Shown: piece after piece, positions 16,186 to 23,148 of the stretch
Numbering within the stretch: the stretch's first letter is position 1
How the letters are laid out: each line of letters opens with the position of its first letter
Assembly (NCBI GenBank): GCA_900542375.1
Contig: UQNI01000012.1
Span: 1 to 32,793 of the forward strand
Direction of reading: 5' to 3'
From: an uncultured Oscillospiraceae bacterium
GTDB taxonomy: Bacteria; Bacillota; Clostridia; Oscillospirales; Acutalibacteraceae
DNA length: 32,793 nt
Notes under the pieces: model-generated
Seen by the model: the letters and a program-made list of their open reading frames with translations, nothing else
What the model was told of the DNA's origin: nothing
Database searches by the model: none
Translations under genes and position numbers: made by a program

Positions 16186-17892
16186 TTACATTTCCAGTAT
16201 TGGTTCTTCTGCAGAAGCACCGGCAGGAACCATTGGCAATACGTTAAAATCACGATGAATATGACAAGCAACCAAAACAGGCTCTTTCAAACCGAGTGCC
16301 TCTTTCAGTACAGGAATCAGCTCATCCTTGGTATGGATTTCAAATGCTTTTACTCCAAATGCTTCGGCTAATTTTACAAAGTCGGTTTTCTTATCCTGTG
16401 TTGTTTGAGAAAAACGATTGTCATAAAACAATTTCTGCCATTGGCGTACCATGCCCAGCACAGAGTTATCCACAACCAGCTCCATCATCGGAATTTGATA
16501 TTTTGCCAAGGTGGAAAGTTCATTACAGTTCATATGGAAACTGCCGTCTCCTGCAATATTGATAACCTTTTTATCAGGATTTGCTACCTGGGCACCCATA
16601 GCGGCCCCAAGACCAAAGCCCATGGTGCCCAGTCCGCCTGATGTAATAAATTGTCTCGGATGACGGAATTCATAAAACTGTGCAGCCCACATTTGATGTT
16701 GACCTACTTCTGTTGCAATAATCGCTTCTGATTTGGTCAGTTCATTCAAAGCATCAAACAACATTTGAGGTGTTACGCCATTTGGGTCAATTGCTTCTTG
16801 TCTCAACGGATATTCTTTCTTCCAAGCTTTGATTTGTTCAATCCATTCTTTATGATTCTGCTGCTCCAACTTTTCATTGAGCAAAGATAAAATCTGCTTG
16901 GCATCTCCGCCTAACTTTAGAGTAACATCAATATTTTTATTAAATTCTGCCGGGTCAATATCAATTTGAATAATTGGGCAATGGCGTGCAAACAAATTTG
17001 CATTACAAATGACACGGTCAGAAAAACGTGTGCCTACTGCTAAAAATAAATCGCAATGCTTTAGCGCCTCTGCCGCTGTTTTTGTTCCATGCATGCCAAG
17101 CATACCCATATAACGGTCATCTGCTTGGTCAAATCCTCCTTGACACATCAACGAACAAGAAACCGGCGCATCTATTTTTTCTACTAAAGTTTTCAGCTCA
17201 TTGCAGGCCTCTGCCGCAAGCAAACCACCGCCTGTATAAACAAAGGGACGTTCACTTTTGGAAATCAACTCCAATGCGCGTTCTATTTTGGATGCTTTTA
17301 CCTCTACCGGCTTTTTGCTGATTGGTAAATGCATTGCTTCCTGCTGTGCTTCATCCAATGCTTTTGTTGCAGGAGTGAATTCATATAGTTGTCCTGTAAT
17401 GTCTTTTGGAACATCAATTAATACAGGACCTTTTCTGCCTTCCTGTGCAATACGAAATGCCTGACGAATGGTATCTGCCAAGTATTCAATTTTCTTTACA
17501 ATAAAGTTATGTTTTGTAATCGGCATGGTAACGCCTGTAATATCTACTTCCTGAAAGCTGTCTAAACCTAATAAGTTTAAATTTACATTACCTGTAATGG
17601 CAACCATTGGAATAGAATCCATATAGGCGGTTGCAATACCGGTTACCAAATTGGTAGCTCCCGGACCTGACGTAGCAATACAAACACCTGTTTTTCCGCT
17701 GGAACGAGCATAACCGTCTGCCGCATGCGCAGCACCTTGTTCATGCGCGGTACAAATGTGATTGATACGGTCGCTGTATTCGTAAAGCGCATCGTAAATA
17801 TTTAAAACAGCACCGCCCGGATATCCGAATACGGTGTCTACATGCTGTTCCAATAAGCATTCCATAATGATTTGTGCACCTGTTAATTTCAT
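16186..17892 (-). CDS. ilvB: Acetolactate synthase catalytic (large) subunit
   Basis: 568 aa from the ATG at 17892, with AAGGAGA 8 nt upstream; the open frame runs upstream into the T-box terminator, which is not coding. ThDP enzyme that joins two pyruvates to acetolactate, or pyruvate and 2-oxobutyrate to acetohydroxybutyrate. E51 in AHEQGAAHAADGYAR activates ThDP. Other signatures are ATSGPGATNLVTGIATA near 71-87, a central FAD domain, GGLGTMGFGLGAAMGAQV, and the ThDP motif GDGSFHMNCNELSTLAKY. First gene of the operon, controlled by an upstream T-box. Confidence 0.96.
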   Translation of the reverse strand: MKLTGAQIIMECLLEQHVDTVFGYPGGAVLNIYDALYEYSDRINHICTAHEQGAAHAADGYARSSGKTGVCIATSGPGATNLVTGIATAYMDSIPMVAITGNVNLNLLGLDSFQEVDITGVTMPITKHNFIVKKIEYLADTIRQAFRIAQEGRKGPVLIDVPKDITGQLYEFTPATKALDEAQQEAMHLPISKKPVEVKASKIERALELISKSERPFVYTGGGLLAAEACNELKTLVEKIDAPVSCSLMCQGGFDQADDRYMGMLGMHGTKTAAEALKHCDLFLAVGTRFSDRVICNANLFARHCPIIQIDIDPAEFNKNIDVTLKLGGDAKQILSLLNEKLEQQNHKEWIEQIKAWKKEYPLRQEAIDPNGVTPQMLFDALNELTKSEAIIATEVGQHQMWAAQFYEFRHPRQFITSGGLGTMGFGLGAAMGAQVANPDKKVINIAGDGSFHMNCNELSTLAKYQIPMMELVVDNSVLGMVRQWQKLFYDNRFSQTTQDKKTDFVKLAEAFGVKAFEIHTKDELIPVLKEALGLKEPVLVACHIHRDFNVLPMVPAGASAEEPILEM

Positions 17893-18240
17893 GGTAGCAA
17901 TCTCCTTTACATGATGTACTAGAATAATATCACACAAGTGATATTGATAGGGCAGTGAGAAGTTTACAGTATAAAAAAAGCCCTCGCCTCTATCACAAAA
18001 ATAGAGACGAAGACTAAACTCCGCGGTACCACTCAATTTATTGTCAAAAGACAATCACTCACTGCATCTAACAATGCATGCTTTGATAACGGTAAGAAAC
18101 CGGGCTCAGCTTACTTCTTTCCGGTTCAGCCGCCTGCTCAAGGGTGATTCCATACAGAACTTGTACTGTCTCACACCACCCGACAGCTCTCTGACACAAG
18201 CCCTCTGTATGACTTCCCTTTCAATGCATTTCATCTATTA
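17893..18240 (-). promoter_or_regulatory. T-box leader of the ilvB operon, specifier read as AUC (Ile)
   Basis: About 350 nt of minus-strand leader. The T-box core TGGTACCGCGG lies at 18021-18031. Stem I closes with CATACAG (18205-18211) and CTGTATG (18151-18157), and below it an AAGGG/CCCTT helix. The internal loop between them carries GGAATCA on the 3' side; AUC at 18146-18148, followed by the usual purine, is the likely specifier. The AGAGAG of the stem I apex region is present near 18188-18194. Uncharged tRNA-Ile would stabilise the antiterminator. Specifier assignment is by eye. Confidence 0.85.
17973..18014 (-). terminator. T-box terminator
   Basis: 14-bp stem (17980-17993 with 18001-18014, three G-U pairs), seven-base loop, then seven U on the minus strand. 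It competes with the antiterminator that contains the T-box core at 18021-18037. Confidence 0.9.
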
Positions 18241-18246
18241 CTTTAA

Positions 18247-18275
18247 ATAATATTCCTTACTCAGAATTTTGTCAA
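18247..18275 (-). promoter_or_regulatory. Promoter of the ilvB operon
   Basis: Minus strand TTGACA (18270-18275), 17-bp spacer, TATTAT (18247-18252), just upstream of T-box stem I. Confidence 0.85.
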
Positions 18276-18350
18276 GCCATAAAACATATTTTTTATCCTA
18301 AAAAAAGTAATACATGCTGATTACTACTACCATTTTATACAATCCATGAA

Positions 18351-18719
18351 TTATATAAAAACAGCATGTGTGATATGGGCAATGATTCCTATTGTCAGCA
18401 TTACGGAAAAGGAAATATGTATTGTTTTCCATACAGAAGGCGGCATCTTTTTCCTAAAATATGCAAAAACAATTAATAAAAGCAAAATCATCCATACCAT
18501 TTTTCCACTGATGGATGCAGAAGTTTTTTCTGCAAGAAGGCCATGTATCAAAGAAAGAATAAGAAGCAGCCAAGCATATATTGAGTAATACCTCGTGATA
18601 ACTTTTAAGAATCTAAACTTTGGATTCAGCTGCAATCTTTTTACAGGTTCTAACGTACATAACAGAAACAGTAGTATTAAAATGAAAACGATGCTGTGAT
18701 TAATGATTGTAATAACCAT
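18351..18719 (-). CDS. Four-helix membrane protein, possible b-type heme or ferric-reductase-like
   Basis: 122 aa, almost all hydrophobic. Four helices are visible at about 4-22, 46-62, 75-88 and 103-120. Histidines sit in or near helices: H8, H59 (LSLIHGLLAE), H105 (WKTIHISFS), H114 and H117 (IAHITHAVF). The pattern of helix-embedded His in pairs recalls cytochrome b561 or the ferric reductase-like heme domain, though no flavin part is present. Family assignment is inference from shape. AGGAGG is 5 nt before the ATG. It has a consensus promoter with a 30-bp palindrome over the start of the transcript that resembles a DtxR-family iron box. Confidence 0.7.
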   Translation of the reverse strand: MVITIINHSIVFILILLFLLCTLEPVKRLQLNPKFRFLKVITRYYSIYAWLLLILSLIHGLLAEKTSASISGKMVWMILLLLIVFAYFRKKMPPSVWKTIHISFSVMLTIGIIAHITHAVFI

Positions 18720-18730
18720 GAAGTCCTCCT

Positions 18731-18760
18731 ACACAAAGTTAGTTCAAGCTAACTTTGTGT
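18731..18760 (-). promoter_or_regulatory. 30-bp palindrome, iron-box-like operator
   Basis: Perfect 12-bp arms ACACAAAGTTAG (18731-18742) and CTAACTTTGTGT (18749-18760) around TTCAAG. It sits directly after the -10 box and ends at the ribosome site. The inner GTTAG...CTAAC resembles the DtxR/IdeR iron-box half-sites. It could instead act as an RNA hairpin next to the ribosome site. Confidence 0.5.
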
Positions 18761-18788
18761 ATTATACCAAACCTATAGAAATTGTCAA
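18761..18788 (-). promoter_or_regulatory. Promoter of the four-helix membrane protein gene
   Basis: Minus strand TTGACA (18783-18788), 16-bp spacer ending in TGG, TATAAT (18761-18766): full consensus in both boxes plus an extended -10. Confidence 0.85.
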
Positions 18789-18864
18789 TATTCTAAATAA
18801 AGTTATAACAATCCAAATTCGGATATTTCATTTATCATTGCATTCTAAACGATTCATTTACAAA

Positions 18865-20058
18865 TTACTGCATAGATATTCGGTCTAAAATTCCTGTCAG
18901 TTTTGCAAGCACCACGCCGTAATTGGTAATGGGAACGCCTTGTTGCTCGGCTTGTTCCACACGTGTTAACACATGTTTACGATTAAACATACACGCCCCG
19001 CAATGAATGATTAATTGATACTCGCTTAAATCTTTAGGAAATTGAGAGCCGCTCACCACGGTCACCTGTAAATGTTCTCCATACTTTTTCCGCAGCATAT
19101 TGGGAATTTTTACTCTCCCGATATCCTCCTGAAGCGGTGCATGGGTACAGGCTTCCGCAATTAACACATGACTGTCATCTGTGAGAGAATCCAACGCATT
19201 GGCTCCCTTCACAAAAGCAGATAAATCCCCTTTATATGCTGCCAGCAATATAGAAAAGGATGTCAGCAATGTTTCGGCGGGCTTCAAAGGGTAAACCTGT
19301 GCAAATGCCTGGGAATCTGTAATGATTAATTTTGGCGGTTTTGCAAGCGCCTGCAGCGCGGTGGACAATTGTTCCGTGGTAACACACATCACCACACAAT
19401 GATTATCCAGTAAATCCCGAATGGTTTGTACTTGGGGCAAAATCAGCCTTCCTTTTGGAGCCTGTTTATCCTGCGGCATTACCAAGAGCACTACATCTTC
19501 AGGTTGCACCAAGGAGCCTGTTAAGCTTTGCGCCTCAAAATCGGGAGGCATCAGACGCAGAATTTCATGTTTCATTTGTGAAATTCCCGTTTTTTCTTTT
19601 GCACTGACCAATAAGGGAGTGAGAGAAAACCGCTGCTCAATTTGACGTTTGATTTCCTGTACCTGCTCAATACGGTCAACTTGATTGACAACAGCAAGTA
19701 TTGGAATTTTACGCTGTCTTAGCATAGCAATCCATTGTGTTTCCAATTCCATTTGCATATCTGAAAATACTACAACAGCCACATCTGTTTTGTCCAATAC
19801 TGCTTTCGTCTTTTCAATACGCATATTGCCTAAGTCGCCCGTATCATCAAATCCTGCTGTATCAATCAGCAAGCACGGCCCAATCGGATGTATTTCCATC
19901 GCTTTTGATACGGGGTCTGTTGTAGTTCCTTTTACCTCACTGACCAAGGCAATCTCCTGTCCTGTAATGGCATTGAGCAAAGAAGATTTTCCACTGTTGC
20001 GCTTTCCAAAAATACCAATGTGCAGTCTGTTTCCAGAAGGAGTATTTACCAAACTCAT
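18865..20058 (-). CDS. hydF: [FeFe]-hydrogenase H-cluster maturation GTPase HydF
   Basis: 397 aa from the ATG at 20058 (AAGGGGAC about 6 nt upstream). Scaffold on which the diiron subcluster is built before transfer to HydA. N-terminal Era-type GTPase: P-loop GKRNSGKSS (18-26), DTAG (66-69) and NQVD. A central dimerisation domain follows. The C-terminal cluster domain has C304-x-H306 (EACTHA) and H352-C353-x2-C356 (IHCGACMF), matching C302/C353/C356 of Thermotoga HydF. Starts 26 nt after hydG. HydE and HydA are not in this window. Confidence 0.95.
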   Translation of the reverse strand: MSLVNTPSGNRLHIGIFGKRNSGKSSLLNAITGQEIALVSEVKGTTTDPVSKAMEIHPIGPCLLIDTAGFDDTGDLGNMRIEKTKAVLDKTDVAVVVFSDMQMELETQWIAMLRQRKIPILAVVNQVDRIEQVQEIKRQIEQRFSLTPLLVSAKEKTGISQMKHEILRLMPPDFEAQSLTGSLVQPEDVVLLVMPQDKQAPKGRLILPQVQTIRDLLDNHCVVMCVTTEQLSTALQALAKPPKLIITDSQAFAQVYPLKPAETLLTSFSILLAAYKGDLSAFVKGANALDSLTDDSHVLIAEACTHAPLQEDIGRVKIPNMLRKKYGEHLQVTVVSGSQFPKDLSEYQLIIHCGACMFNRKHVLTRVEQAEQQGVPITNYGVVLAKLTGILDRISMQ

Positions 20059-20084
20059 GAAAATGTCCCCTTTCCTGTTTTCCT

Positions 20085-21503
20085 TCAAAAACGGAAATCA
20101 CGTTTTCCCTCTTTCATTAATTCCAAACGGTTGACTGTAATTTGCCGCACTTTATCGCTGCCAATATGATTCAATTCCTCCAAAATAGCGCGCTCACCTT
20201 TTCTTCTTGTGTCATCGCTGGCATAGTCCTCCAAGTATTCTTTTAATGTCATAAGTGCATTTGGCTGACAGCAGTTTGCAATTTGTCCTGATTTCACAAG
20301 CTGCATAAAACGGTCCCCTGTTCTACCTTCACGGTAACACGCGGTACAAAAACTTGGAATAAATCCTCCGTCCAATAACCAGTTTACAATCTGGTCCAAA
20401 GTTCTTGTATCATTTAAGTCAAACTGTGCAGAATTTTCTTCTTCCGGCTCTTCTTCCGCATATCCTCCTACACTGGTACGTGAACCGCCGCTTAGCTGAG
20501 AAACACCCAAATCCAAAACGCGTTCTCTTGTTTTTTGAGATTCCCTTGTGGAAATAATCATACCTGTATATGGCACCGCAATGCGGAGCACTGCTACAAT
20601 TTTCTCAAAAATTTCATCGCTGATTGCATCTTTAAAATCTTCCGCGTCAATATCATCTGCAGGACGGATACGAGGCACGCTGATGGTATGGGGACCTACA
20701 CCCATGGCAGCCTCCAAATGTTCCGCATGCATCAGCAAACCCACAAAATCATAACGATACATATTCAAGCCAAATAAAACGCCGATTCCCACATCGTCGA
20801 TGCCGGCTTCCATTGCTCTGTCCATTGCTTCCGTATGATAGGCATAATTATGCTTTGGACCTGTCGGATGCAGTTTCTCATAATTTTCTTTATGGTAGGT
20901 TTCCTGAAACAAAATGTAAGTTCCAATGCCTGCATCTCTTAACTTTTTATAGTTTTCTACTGTGGTTGCCGCAATATTTACATTTACCCTGCGGATAGCG
21001 CCGTTTTTATGCTGAATGCTGTAGATGGTTTCAATGCTTTCCAAAATATATTCCAGAGGATTATTCACAGGATCTTCTCCAGCTTCCAAAGCCAAACGTT
21101 TGTGACCCATATCCTGCAATGCAATGACTTCCCTGCGAATTTCCTCTTGCGTCAATTTTTTTCTGCAAATCGTTTTATTCTTATAATGATAAGGACAATA
21201 GGTACATCCGTTGACACAATAATTGGACAAATACAGCGGCGCAAACATAACAATACGGTTGCCGTATAATTTTTGTTTGATTTGTTTTGCAAGATGAAAC
21301 ATCTGCTCGTTTAAATCAGCTTGGTCACATTCTAACAGTACGGCTGCTTCTCTATGAGTAAGCCCTTTACAATCTTTTGCCCTGTGAATCAGCTGCTCAA
21401 TTAATTTACGATTACTCTTGTTTTGTTTTGCATATGCAATCGTATCTAAAATTTCCTTATTGTCAATAAACTCTGTAGCTACTCTTGATTTTACATCATA
21501 CAT
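20085..21503 (-). CDS. hydG: [FeFe]-hydrogenase maturation radical SAM tyrosine lyase HydG
   Basis: 472 aa from the ATG at 21503. AGGAG lies 9 nt upstream, and this start puts the radical-SAM cysteines at C96-x3-C100-x2-C103, the same numbers as in Clostridium acetobutylicum HydG. Cleaves tyrosine to p-cresol, CO and cyanide to make Fe(CO)(CN) synthons for the H-cluster. The C-terminal auxiliary cluster uses C386-x2-C389 (CTACYREGRTGDRF) and C411/C412 (NCCQPNAL). Second gene of the operon, after the TM1266-like regulator and before hydF. Confidence 0.96.
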   Translation of the reverse strand: MYDVKSRVATEFIDNKEILDTIAYAKQNKSNRKLIEQLIHRAKDCKGLTHREAAVLLECDQADLNEQMFHLAKQIKQKLYGNRIVMFAPLYLSNYCVNGCTYCPYHYKNKTICRKKLTQEEIRREVIALQDMGHKRLALEAGEDPVNNPLEYILESIETIYSIQHKNGAIRRVNVNIAATTVENYKKLRDAGIGTYILFQETYHKENYEKLHPTGPKHNYAYHTEAMDRAMEAGIDDVGIGVLFGLNMYRYDFVGLLMHAEHLEAAMGVGPHTISVPRIRPADDIDAEDFKDAISDEIFEKIVAVLRIAVPYTGMIISTRESQKTRERVLDLGVSQLSGGSRTSVGGYAEEEPEEENSAQFDLNDTRTLDQIVNWLLDGGFIPSFCTACYREGRTGDRFMQLVKSGQIANCCQPNALMTLKEYLEDYASDDTRRKGERAILEELNHIGSDKVRQITVNRLELMKEGKRDFRF

Positions 21504-21533
21504 AAACATACACTCCTCTTCTGCAGATACCTG

Positions 21534-21788
21534 TTATCCTTCGGATGTTTTAGAGTAAATGGTCTTTACGGTAATCCCTTTAATCATACCCAGTTTTCCG
21601 GATAACGCACTAATCACATTATTGGGGGCATCTACTACTACACTGATAATGCTCAGTTTTTTCTCACGATGAGGCAAACCCATTCTGCCGATGATATAAG
21701 GGCCATAATCATGTAATATTTGATTTAACTTTTCTGTTGCGTTTAAATCCTCCACAATAATGCCAATTAACCCGATTCTGGTTTCCAT
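21534..21788 (-). CDS. TM1266-family putative [FeFe]-hydrogenase system regulator
   Basis: 84 aa with an ACT/NikR-C-like fold pattern: RIGLIGIIVEDLNATEKLNQ at the N-terminus, then YGPYIIGRMGLPHREKKLSI and a C-terminal KLGMIKGITVKTIY strand. This small family regularly sits with hydG/hydE/hydF and is presumed regulatory; its ligand is not established. It heads the hyd operon, about 30 nt before hydG, and lies about 40 nt downstream of a leader RNA that ends in an intrinsic terminator. Confidence 0.85.
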   Translation of the reverse strand: METRIGLIGIIVEDLNATEKLNQILHDYGPYIIGRMGLPHREKKLSIISVVVDAPNNVISALSGKLGMIKGITVKTIYSKTSEG

Positions 21789-21828
21789 TTAACCCAATCC
21801 TTTCTTTTCTGATATGATGTAAACAAAA

Positions 21829-21860
21829 AAGACTCTCATACCAAAAGCGGTATAAGAGTC
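21829..21860 (-). terminator. Intrinsic terminator of the hyd leader RNA
   Basis: Minus strand GACTCTTATACC-gcttttGGTATGAGAGTC-type stem (12 bp, one G-U) followed by six U. It lies about 40 nt before the start of the TM1266-like gene, so read-through would be needed to express the operon from upstream. Confidence 0.85.
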
Positions 21861-22024
21861 ATACACGAAACACACCTTCCAAACAAAAAATTTGTTTGAG
21901 GTGTCTTAAATTCGTAACGATTTGACCGCCTTCTTACTTGGGACGAACCCTTGTATATATCAGAACGATTCTTTTTTGCAACATCATCTGCTCTTTCAGA
22001 ATCATCTTCCAGATAAGATGTACT
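21829..22024 (-). ncRNA. Terminator-ended leader RNA upstream of the hydrogenase maturation operon
   Basis: About 195 nt of minus-strand RNA predicted between a weak promoter (TTGCCT-18-TATGCT, -10 at about 22028-22033) and a strong intrinsic terminator. Visible elements: a 5' two-part stem (ACATC...AUCUG pairing with CAGAU...GATGT), a GGG-UUCGU-CCC hairpin, and a CACCT/AGGTG stem enclosing an AAACAAA/TTTGTTT stem near 21880-21905. I see no match to T-box, SAM, TPP, FMN, cobalamin, c-di-GMP, glycine or lysine riboswitch motifs. It may be a new leader type, an attenuator, or a stand-alone small RNA. Confidence 0.45.
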
Positions 22025-22187
22025 TTTAGCATAACATAATGTATTGCAGAAAGGCAAGGCAAATACGGTGCAATTGTGTATAAAGTTTTTCCTGCAGTTC
22101 TGTAGGAAATCAACGAGAATCGTCAAATAAATTTGGGATTCCCGAATAATACCTATTTTTACTATGGACGAAATGGAAGAATTATTG

Positions 22188-22267
22188 TATAATATCAAGT
22201 TAAATAAATGTATTTTATAAATGATATATTATTATATAAAGTTCAACTTCAATCATTGTAACTTGAT
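22188..22267 (+). promoter_or_regulatory. Promoter and dyad upstream of the Rrf2 gene
   Basis: TATAAT at 22188-22193 with a weak TGGACG -35 (22165-22170, 17-bp spacer). Immediately downstream, ATCAAGTTA (22194-22202) is repeated inverted as TAACTTGAT (22259-22267), just before the ribosome site. The two halves could be an autoregulatory operator pair or pair in the mRNA. Confidence 0.45.
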
Positions 22268-22282
22268 TAGGAAGGAGTACAT

Positions 22283-22756
22283 ATGAGAATTTCTACCAAA
22301 GGTAGATATGCTCTTCGCCTTATGTTGGATCTTGCCGTGAACGGTAAGGACAATTATATCAGCATAAAAAATATTTCAACAAGGCAAGAAATATCTGATA
22401 AATACCTGGAACAAATTATTAACCAGCTTTGTAAGGCCGGCTTTGTAAAAAGTGCCAGAGGGGCAAACGGCGGCTACCGTCTTTCAAGAGAACCGAAAGA
22501 TTACACCGTCGGTATGATTTTAAACGTAATGGAGGGTACTCTTTCTCCTGTTCCTTGCTTAGACTATGAAACAAATACCTGCCCTCGCTCTAACGCTTGC
22601 ATTACATTGGATGTGTGGCGTCAAATACACGAGGCTGTTCAAAATGTAGTGGACAATATTACACTTGCTGATTTAGTGGAAAAATATCATGCGGAATACG
22701 GAGATGAAGAAATTGCTCCGTGTTATGACCAGGATATGAAAAAAATGTTATCTTAA
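22283..22756 (+). CDS. Rrf2-family regulator, IscR-like with Fe-S cysteines
   Basis: 157 aa. Winged helix-turn-helix typical of Rrf2: MRISTKGRYALRLMLDLA at the start and ISDKYLEQIINQLCKAGFVKSARGANGGYRL. Three cysteines at C92, C100 and C106 (PCLDYETNTCPRSNAC) match the cluster ligands of IscR (C92/C98/C104), so it probably holds a [2Fe-2S] cluster; CymR-type cysteine regulators lack these. AAGGAG is 5 nt before the ATG. It is divergent from the hydrogenase maturation operon and upstream of metY. Targets might be Fe-S assembly, hydrogenase or sulfur genes; none is shown by sequence. Monocistronic with its own terminator. Confidence 0.85.
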   Translation: MRISTKGRYALRLMLDLAVNGKDNYISIKNISTRQEISDKYLEQIINQLCKAGFVKSARGANGGYRLSREPKDYTVGMILNVMEGTLSPVPCLDYETNTCPRSNACITLDVWRQIHEAVQNVVDNITLADLVEKYHAEYGDEEIAPCYDQDMKKMLS

Positions 22757-22771
22757 CTGTATGATTCATGC

Positions 22772-22803
22772 AAAAGACACTTCTGTTTGAAGCGTCTTTT
22801 TTT
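22772..22803 (+). terminator. Terminator of the Rrf2 gene
   Basis: AAAAGACACTTC/GAAGCGTCTTTT stem with one A-C mismatch and a five-base loop, followed by a run of seven T. It lies 16 nt after the stop codon. Confidence 0.8.
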
Positions 22804-22828
22804 ATTTCTAACCAAACATAAATGCAAG

Positions 22829-22865
22829 ATATATCCCTGAATTAACATATAATTCAGGGATATAT
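22829..22865. repeat. Perfect 16-bp inverted repeat
   Basis: Arms 22829-22844 and 22850-22865 around ACATA, with TCCCTGAATT core. No T-run follows, so it is not an ordinary terminator. It lies about 85 nt upstream of the metY -35 box. Confidence 0.75.
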
Positions 22866-22949
22866 TGTCTGTGGCTATTACGGGTTATAAATAAAGCTGA
22901 TAACAAGCGATTATTGGCAATTTATCTGCAAAATATTTGAAGTTTTCTA

Positions 22950-22978
22950 TTGACATCTGTAAATTTACGGAGTAGAAT
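22950..22978 (+). promoter_or_regulatory. Promoter of metY
   Basis: TTGACA (22950-22955), 17-bp spacer, TAGAAT (22973-22978). The spacer holds the 10-bp palindrome GTAAATTTAC (22959-22968), a possible operator. Confidence 0.75.
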
Positions 22979-23039
22979 AACAGTAACAAAAACATTACTA
23001 ATTCGATATGAATTATACAAATTAATTGGAGGCGCAGTT

Positions 23040-23099
23040 ATGCCAATCAAAACTATTACAATACGGTTTCGCTGTTGCAGCGCAGTCGACCGAATGTGA
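23040..23099 (+). CDS. 19-aa Cys-Cys leader peptide upstream of metY
   Basis: Reads MPIKTITIRFRCCSAVDRM then TGA. GGAGG lies 7 nt before the ATG, stronger than the ribosome site of metY itself. Tandem cysteine codons (TGT TGC) at positions 12-13 sit inside a CGCTG-TTG-CAGCG hairpin. A second, overlapping pairing (AGCGcaGTC with GACgCT) uses the same bases, as in attenuator switches. No U-tract follows, so control would act on translation or Rho access rather than an intrinsic terminator. Consistent with a cysteine sensor for the sulfhydrylase gene 49 nt downstream. Confidence 0.55.
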   Translation: MPIKTITIRFRCCSAVDRM

Positions 23100-23148
23100 C
23101 GCTCATATTTCATACGATAAAAAATAAATAGAAAGTGAGTATATTATT

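Noticed and set aside
17893..18054. N-terminal extension of IlvB
   Set aside because: It would translate the T-box terminator and antiterminator; the AAGGAGA site supports the ATG at 17892.
21836..22198. 120-codon open frame on the minus strand
   Set aside because: It has no ribosome site, runs through RNA stems and ends inside an intrinsic terminator. Composition is not protein-like. Better explained as leader RNA.
22760..23148. Searched for a SAM-I (S-box) riboswitch or T-box before metY
   Set aside because: No GGTACC-type T-box core and no S-box signature were found; a leader peptide is the better explanation.
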